Assembly (NCBI GenBank): GCA_024516035.1
Contig: CM044961.1
Coordinates: forward strand, 36,607,112-36,671,111
Direction: 5' to 3'
Origin: Bactericera cockerelli
Lineage: Eukaryota; Arthropoda; Insecta; Hemiptera; Triozidae
Length of the DNA stretch: 64,000 bases
Numbering within the stretch: position 1 is the stretch's first letter; every line of letters starts with the position of its first letter. Position numbers and translations under genes: made by a program. A model generated the notes under the pieces. That model saw nothing but the letters and a program-made list of their open reading frames with translations. It was not told where the DNA came from and made no database searches. Below are positions 58,700-64,000 of the stretch, one piece after another.

Positions 58700-60300
58700 G
58701 TATTTTACACTCCTGATAAAACACTTTCCAATAAAACAAAACACATAGTTACCTACTTGGAGAACAACTGATTAACAAATAAAAATACATTTTAACTGAG
58801 ATTTCATTTGTTATACAATCACAGAACTTTACATTATTATTACAGAGCATCAGCAAGATACTTTATCTTTAGATACACAGGTCACTTTAGTTGACAAATT
58901 AATGCAATCATTTTCTTCATAATGGATGGAAGCAAAGATTATGGCTATGGAATAAAAAATTTGACAATAGGGTAAATATGATGAAAAATTCAGTATTAAT
59001 TGGAGGGTTAAATTTCAGAATTACAATAATAATTACTTATAAATAGTTTGCTAGGTAGTTATATGAATGAGAAATAATATTTAAACAATATTAAATTTAA
59101 TAAAACAACTAATTTTTAAAAAAACATAATTCCTGGCCAGAAAACTCAAAGAAGAGTCATTGAGTCACATCTGATTCTGATTGGAGACAAGAGATACATG
59201 GAGGAATAAGTAATGGATAATTCTTAATGCCTCTTAAGCTGTCACGTAAACAAACTGATAACAGCTATCCAATATGGCTACCATTATTACTTTTTTTAAT
59301 TCTAACGTAGCTCTCAACGGCATGATCATAAATTATCACGACCATAGATTTTTCTAAATCTATGGTCACGACGCGCGACGCGACGCGACGAAGGTTTTAC
59401 CTTCTATTCGCTGGAGACTTATAAACCAGCTACTCAGATTAACCTCTACCAGCCTTAATTACTATTCCATTTTATATGTCTGTAAGATTTTATCTGTGGT
59501 GAAGCACAAAGCCTCTTCAAAATTTTTGTAGGTGGCGCAGCATTACTAAGAGCCTCCTTCACTTTTCGAATTCTATTACATTAATTTCTTTTTACTCACA
59601 ATGCGTGCAATGCCTAGCGCGCTAACTGACTCGGCAACGGTGACTGCAATATTACATTTTATATTATGAAAAAATTTCACCACTAAAGTGCTAGATTATA
59701 TTTACCAAAAAAATTCATTGAAAAGCATGTAAAAAAATGCTATTGTTGCAAAGGCCTAGGGTGGAATTACTAGACGTTTTTTAATAGTTCTGTGGCGCTA
59801 AGTCTCAAATTGTCTAAGAGAGGGAAAACCTGCTAAGCAATGACTTAAGTTATCGATTTTGTCAATTATTTCGCCATAAGTCTTTGTATTGTTGTAATTT
59901 CCAGTGTTCCAGCCTATCCATAATGGCTGATTTTATGTGCCAGGTTTATCACCCATGAAATATACGTTATGAGTTATCCATTTCTTATGCCTCCATGGAA
60001 AGATAATAGGAAATCACAGTGTTGCCAAAACATTTTACTTTCTAATTTGGTGTTGCCGGAAAATGTTTATACTTTCTAATTCAGTGTTGCCAGTGTTTTT
60101 TACCTACTATTTTACTGAACTATTTCTACTTTTTAACTTTCTTTAGTTATATACCAGAATAATAATACCATAGAGATATTTTATATTGGTACATAGGTTC
60201 CTTCAGTATAAGTTTAGAACACTATCCCAAAATAGCTCTCCTTACCCCCGTTCCTACGAAACGCCGTGCCGGGTTAGCAAACCCTGACTCGAGTGTTTGA
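58700..60300. other. Upstream region of LMTK
   Basis: No clear promoter element. GACCATAGATTT/AAATCTATGGTC (59339-59366) is a short palindrome, followed by a CGCGACGCGACGCGACG run (59373). TTTCTAATTTGGTGTTGCC recurs imperfectly near 60039-60090. Confidence 0.4.
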
Positions 60301-60800
60301 CAGAGAGTTAGTACTAGTGGTTCTATGAACTGTAAACCTCACGCAGTTTAAACTATCGCATTATAAATGTTCAATCAAGCATGAGGACATCGAGACCTTT
60401 CATTCAATACTCCACTCGATAGGTTTTAATTAAAAAGATCAACCGACCCATTTTTGTTGGCCCTTATTCAATTTTTTACCACAGTGCGGCCCCCTTAGCT
60501 GTCACAATTACCAAATTTCACTACAAAATTCAAATATATTTTTTCAACGACTCTACAAAATTTCAAGAGCCTTGCTTTATTAAATAAAAATAGAAAAATT
60601 GTTTTCAATTTTCACCAAAACGGCCATCATTTGGCCCCGAGTGGCCTAATTCGGCCCAAAAACTATAGGTAAAATTCTAAGACATCAATGAAGATGTATA
60701 CAAAATTTCATCTATTTTAAAAAATCCGTTTGAGAGTTATCGCGAAACAGACAGACACACAGACAGACAAACGAAAGCCAATTCGTCCAGTATGAAAGTT

Positions 60801-61079
60801 GAGGAGCATACGTGCAAAAATGAATATCTCCAAAAATACAAAAATAGAGTTAGGAATTGATTCTAACAGTTTATACTGAGCAGAATTCAAAAATTAAACA
60901 ATAAACTACCTTACTCGATTACATCACATAGTAATTGCGCTTTCAAAATGACCGCATCAATCAAATCTGAACAGATTCATACTTGTTTCTATATTGTTTT
61001 ACTTTTCATAATATGTGTTTTTCCTTCATACTGAAAATTTATATTTCTGGAAATGTTCATTTTTGCACGTATGCTCCTC
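60801..61079. mobile_element. 279-bp MITE in the left arm
   Basis: Inverted ends GAGGAGCATACGTGCAAAAA and, on the other strand, GAGGAGCATACGTGCAAAAA, continuing ATGAA. Flanks repeat AGTT (60797-60800, 61080-61083). The other arm lacks it at the matching site, which confirms the insertion. Confidence 0.85.
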
Positions 61080-61111
61080 AGTTAAAACAGAAGCTCACTG
61101 TGTTCGGTTAA

Positions 61112-61698
61112 TAGTTAATACAAGTAAGTGCATCAGTAGTCACGGCAAGAAACAGTATTTTTTGCCGTGACTGATGCATCTTCATCAATCTTTCCATGTA
61201 TGGGTATTTTTTCGATTAAGATATCTCAGTACCCTCATCTTTTTGCAATTTTTGAATACCACACATAAAACCCTAAATATCCATACAGCACCCTAAATAT
61301 CCAAAACCACCAAAAACTCTTTTTTTCCTTCATTTTTTGTACCCTCATCGTTTTTCCCGTGTGGTCTTCATATGGTATTGTTCGATTCCCAGAATTTGCA
61401 ACCAAATTTTTATTATATCGTTTCATATTTTTGTGAGCCGTTTTTTTTTATCTATTCGAGTACCTACGTGACCACAAAATAAGAATAAGACTCTGAGGAT
61501 TAGGTAGTAGAAAATGCTTCAATCATTAACCTGACGACTGACCTGGTTGGCACATGTGATGGGTTCAATACCCCTGAAACCTAAAGATTTTAATGTTTTT
61601 TTTTTTTTTTTTTTTTTTTCTTTTTTAACGATGATGATTTTTTTAAAACGATGTCAATATCAGTTTATTATTTATTCTAAAAATTGATTCAACTTTTA
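61112..61698. other. Loop of the long inverted-repeat element
   Basis: Contains the hairpin GTCACGGCAAG/TTGCCGTGAC (about 61138-61172), and at about 61490-61600 a SINE-like stretch (GATTAGGTAGTAGAAAATGC and GATGGGTTCAATACCCC) ending in a T run at 61596-61619. Confidence 0.5.
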
Positions 61699-62130
61699 AT
61701 AAACCGAACACAGTGAGGTAGCGAAGCAACCTCACAAAGTGAGGTTCTGTTTTAAATTGCATACTGGACGATTTGGTTTTCGTTTATTTGTCTGTCTGTT
61801 CCGCGATAACTCTCGAACGGATTCTTCAAAATAGATGAAATTTTGTATACATGTTTATTGGGGTCCTAAAATTTTACTTATAGTTTTTGGGTCGTAAAAG
61901 GCCACTCGAGGCCAAATGGGAGCCGTTTAGGGTAAAATTGAAAACGATTCTTCTATTGTTATTTAATAAAGCAAGGCTCTTGAAATTTTGTAGAGTCGTT
62001 GAGAATATAAATTTAAATTCAGTAGTAAAAAATTTTTGTAGTCAAAGCTAAGGGGGTTGCACTGTGGTAAAAAATTGAAAAAGGGCCAAAAAAAGGGCCG
62101 GTTGATATTTTTTAATTAAAACCTATCGAG

Positions 62131-63328
62131 TAGAGATGTGTAAAGAGTGAGTGAGTCATAAAAAAGAGTTACTCATTTCAGTGAGGTACTCAGCGAAAGA
62201 GTCGCATCCTAAAACATGTGACTCACTCATCAGCTCTCTGTGTAGAAGTGGCAGTAACTGAGTAAACTGACAGACTGAAGGCTATTGAGCGCGCTACCTC
62301 TCTTCTCTCTCTCTCTGAGTCAAGAGTTGCAATTTACAATCACTCAGCGAGGCAGAGGCAGAGTACCTCACTATCTCAGATCAGTGCCTCAGTTAGCTTT
62401 AGCTAAGCGGAGAGTAGAGGGGAAATTATTCGTATGATTGTGATGCAATTTCATGAATGAGAATGACGATGTTTTTCACGTAATTTTTTACGTGATAAAA
62501 AAAAATCATGATCAAATAAATTTGATCTGATATTAATGTGAGGCATGTATTTTCAGAAAATTTTAAAGAGAGGGGGAAAAAATTAAATTATAAATTAGAG
62601 CCGTTGGTTGGGAGTAATAGGTAAATTAAAAATTATTACCTACCTAATTTATGAAATTGAAGTGATACCTATTTAACTCCCTTAAGCCTTCTTACCACGA
62701 CAAGGTGGCTCTGTGAAGAAGGGTTTTTTATGTTTTTTTTTCTAGGTTTTATTTGGTTTTTATTTTTTTTTTTGTATTTTTTTATTTTATCGTTTTTTTG
62801 TTTTTTTTTCAAGTTTTTATGATTTTTACAAGACCTTTGTCTTGGAGGCATGATGAATAAGTAGCAAAACAAAGAAGAGATAGTATAGTGGCAATGAGTA
62901 ATATCAGCACCAGGCGCACCAGCAGAATGTAGACAGTAGAAAAGTAGAATACAGAATTTAACTTGTAGTGAGCTGTGATATTTTCTATCTCTGTCTTTCC
63001 GCCTCAGAGTGAGAGAGATGGAAAAATGGATTATGAAATGTGAAACAGAAGAGCTGACCGGTAAAAACCAAAACTGCGCATGCGTGATTTTTTTCTCTCT
63101 TCGGAGAAAAAAAATTGAAATCGAAGTTAGAAATCAAAATATCGCTCATGCGCATACAACACGGCGGGAATTCAACTCAAACAGCTGTGTTCTGTTCTTC
63201 ACTTCTTCTCCGTGTCGAGACTTTGAGAGTCAAGAGTTGCTGAGTGAGTTACATAAATGAGTCACTCATTTTAGTGAGTGAGTTGCTTGTGAGTTATTCA
63301 CCAAGATGAGTCAAAAGTCGCATCTCTA
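62131..63328. mobile_element. hAT-like non-autonomous transposon, 1198 bp
   Basis: Ends TAGAGATG and CATCTCTA are inverted repeats (imperfect further in, with GAGTGAGTGAGTC-like subrepeats), flanked by an 8-bp duplication CTATCGAG (62123-62130, 63329-63336), the hAT hallmark. The left arm of the host element has one uninterrupted copy of the site (60418-60425), which proves insertion. No transposase frame. Confidence 0.88.
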
Positions 63329-63449
63329 CTATCGAGTGGAGTACCAGCTATTGAATGAGAGGTCTCGATGTCCTCATATTTGATTGAACATTTATAATGC
63401 GATAGTTGAATTTGTGTGAGGTTTACAGTTCATAGAACCACTAGTAGTA

Positions 63450-64000
63450 TATTTTGGAACATGTAAGTTTTGTACAGCACAACCAAAGAGGTATCTCCAG
63501 ACCCTGCCAATTTTATTTATCTGCAGCGGAGGTTTCTTGAAACTGGAAAGTTATTTGAGAAGACAACACTGTAAACTTATCAAATTTCAAATGTTATCTC
63601 CAATTCAAATTCAAATTTGTTATCTCCACAAAATATTTTTGTCAATTTTGAATTTTGATTCCATTATCAATCTCATTATTCTTGTACCACTTAATATATT
63701 TTTCATTACATCCATTACTACATTTTTACAGTATGCTAAGTAAGTACCTACATAGTAAGTCATTGGTGCATTGTGTATTCCATCAATTCACCAAGGCAGT
63801 TTTCAAGTATGCTAAACTGAAATTAGCTTCACCTAAAAGACACAAGTCATATTATGCTTTAAAATTTACTGTAATAATTATTTATAATAATAATAATAAT
63901 AAATATAAAAATATTATAAAAAATATCATGGTAGTTGAAGTATCTAGATCCATGACGCTCTTTCTATGTTCAACAAATCATATTTTGGTTTTATGTTATT
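63450..64000. other. Unassigned right flank
   Basis: AT-rich, ending with an (AAT)n run at 63886-63901. No gene or defined repeat recognised. Confidence 0.4.

Larger units (their letters stand above)
60312..63447. mobile_element. Long inverted-repeat element, arms interrupted
   Basis: The left arm (60312-61111) and right arm (61699-63447) are reverse complements: AGTGGTTCTATGAACTGTAA, CGAGACCTTTCATTCAATAC, TTTTAATTAAAAAGATCAAC, GCCTTGCTTTATTAAATAAA and GAACACAGTGAGG blocks pair in order. The left arm is interrupted by a MITE and the right arm by a hAT-like element. Without these, the arms are about 0.5 kb around a ~0.6-kb loop. No transposase is seen. Confidence 0.85.

Noticed and set aside
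62669..62872. Lys/Asn-rich 67-residue open frame in the hAT-like element
   Set aside because: A T-rich tract read on the minus strand; no transposase motif such as a BED zinc finger or dimerisation block.

Overview
The window is nuclear DNA from an animal, most probably an insect. It holds spliced genes with GT-AG introns, tRNA- and 5S-derived SINEs, BEL/Pao, Ty3/gypsy, CR1-like, Helitron, hAT-like and MITE insertions, and many satellites. A hemipteran-type genome would fit this repeat-rich, AT-rich texture, but nothing here proves the order. A run of 100 N (3080-3179) shows that this is a scaffold.

One host gene dominates. A lemur-tail-kinase (LMTK/AATYK family) receptor-like kinase is encoded on the minus strand from the ATG at 58689 to the stop at 18082. 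I assembled 15 coding exons. All splice sites are GT-AG and all phases join, giving 7155 nt and about 2384 residues: signal peptide, single transmembrane helix, juxtamembrane region, divergent kinase domain, then a very long acidic tail with an RVxF-like motif and S/T-P repeats.

1-4.2 kb: three unrelated tandem arrays (137-bp, ~113-bp and 37-bp units), a tRNA-SINE and the gap. 4.2-15.2 kb: a decayed Ty3/gypsy element on the minus strand, split inside its RNase H domain by an ~8.2-kb insertion. That insertion carries 289-bp monomers in opposite orientations at its two ends, like a foldback element, and itself contains three SINEs and a Helitron. 15.2-15.9 kb: a LINE 3' end split by a 5S-derived SINE. 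18-58.7 kb: LMTK. 58.7-64 kb: upstream DNA with a long inverted-repeat element, hit by a MITE in one arm and a hAT-like element in the other.

LMTK intron 11 contains four nested layers: intron, then a 28-bp minisatellite, then an apparently full-length CR1-like LINE, then an intact BEL/Pao retrotransposon with identical-looking 234-bp LTRs and a 5-bp target duplication. Removing the BEL element restores the LINE ORF1 frame exactly.

The most unusual signal is in LMTK itself. At least six of its exons have an exon-intron boundary caught in a local tandem duplication (68-, 85-, 94-, 100-, 112- and 115-bp units, 2 to 9 copies). Two more exons contain in-frame coding repeats, and two boundaries abut the 28-bp minisatellite. 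The gene therefore carries dozens of duplicated splice sites attached to exon fragments.
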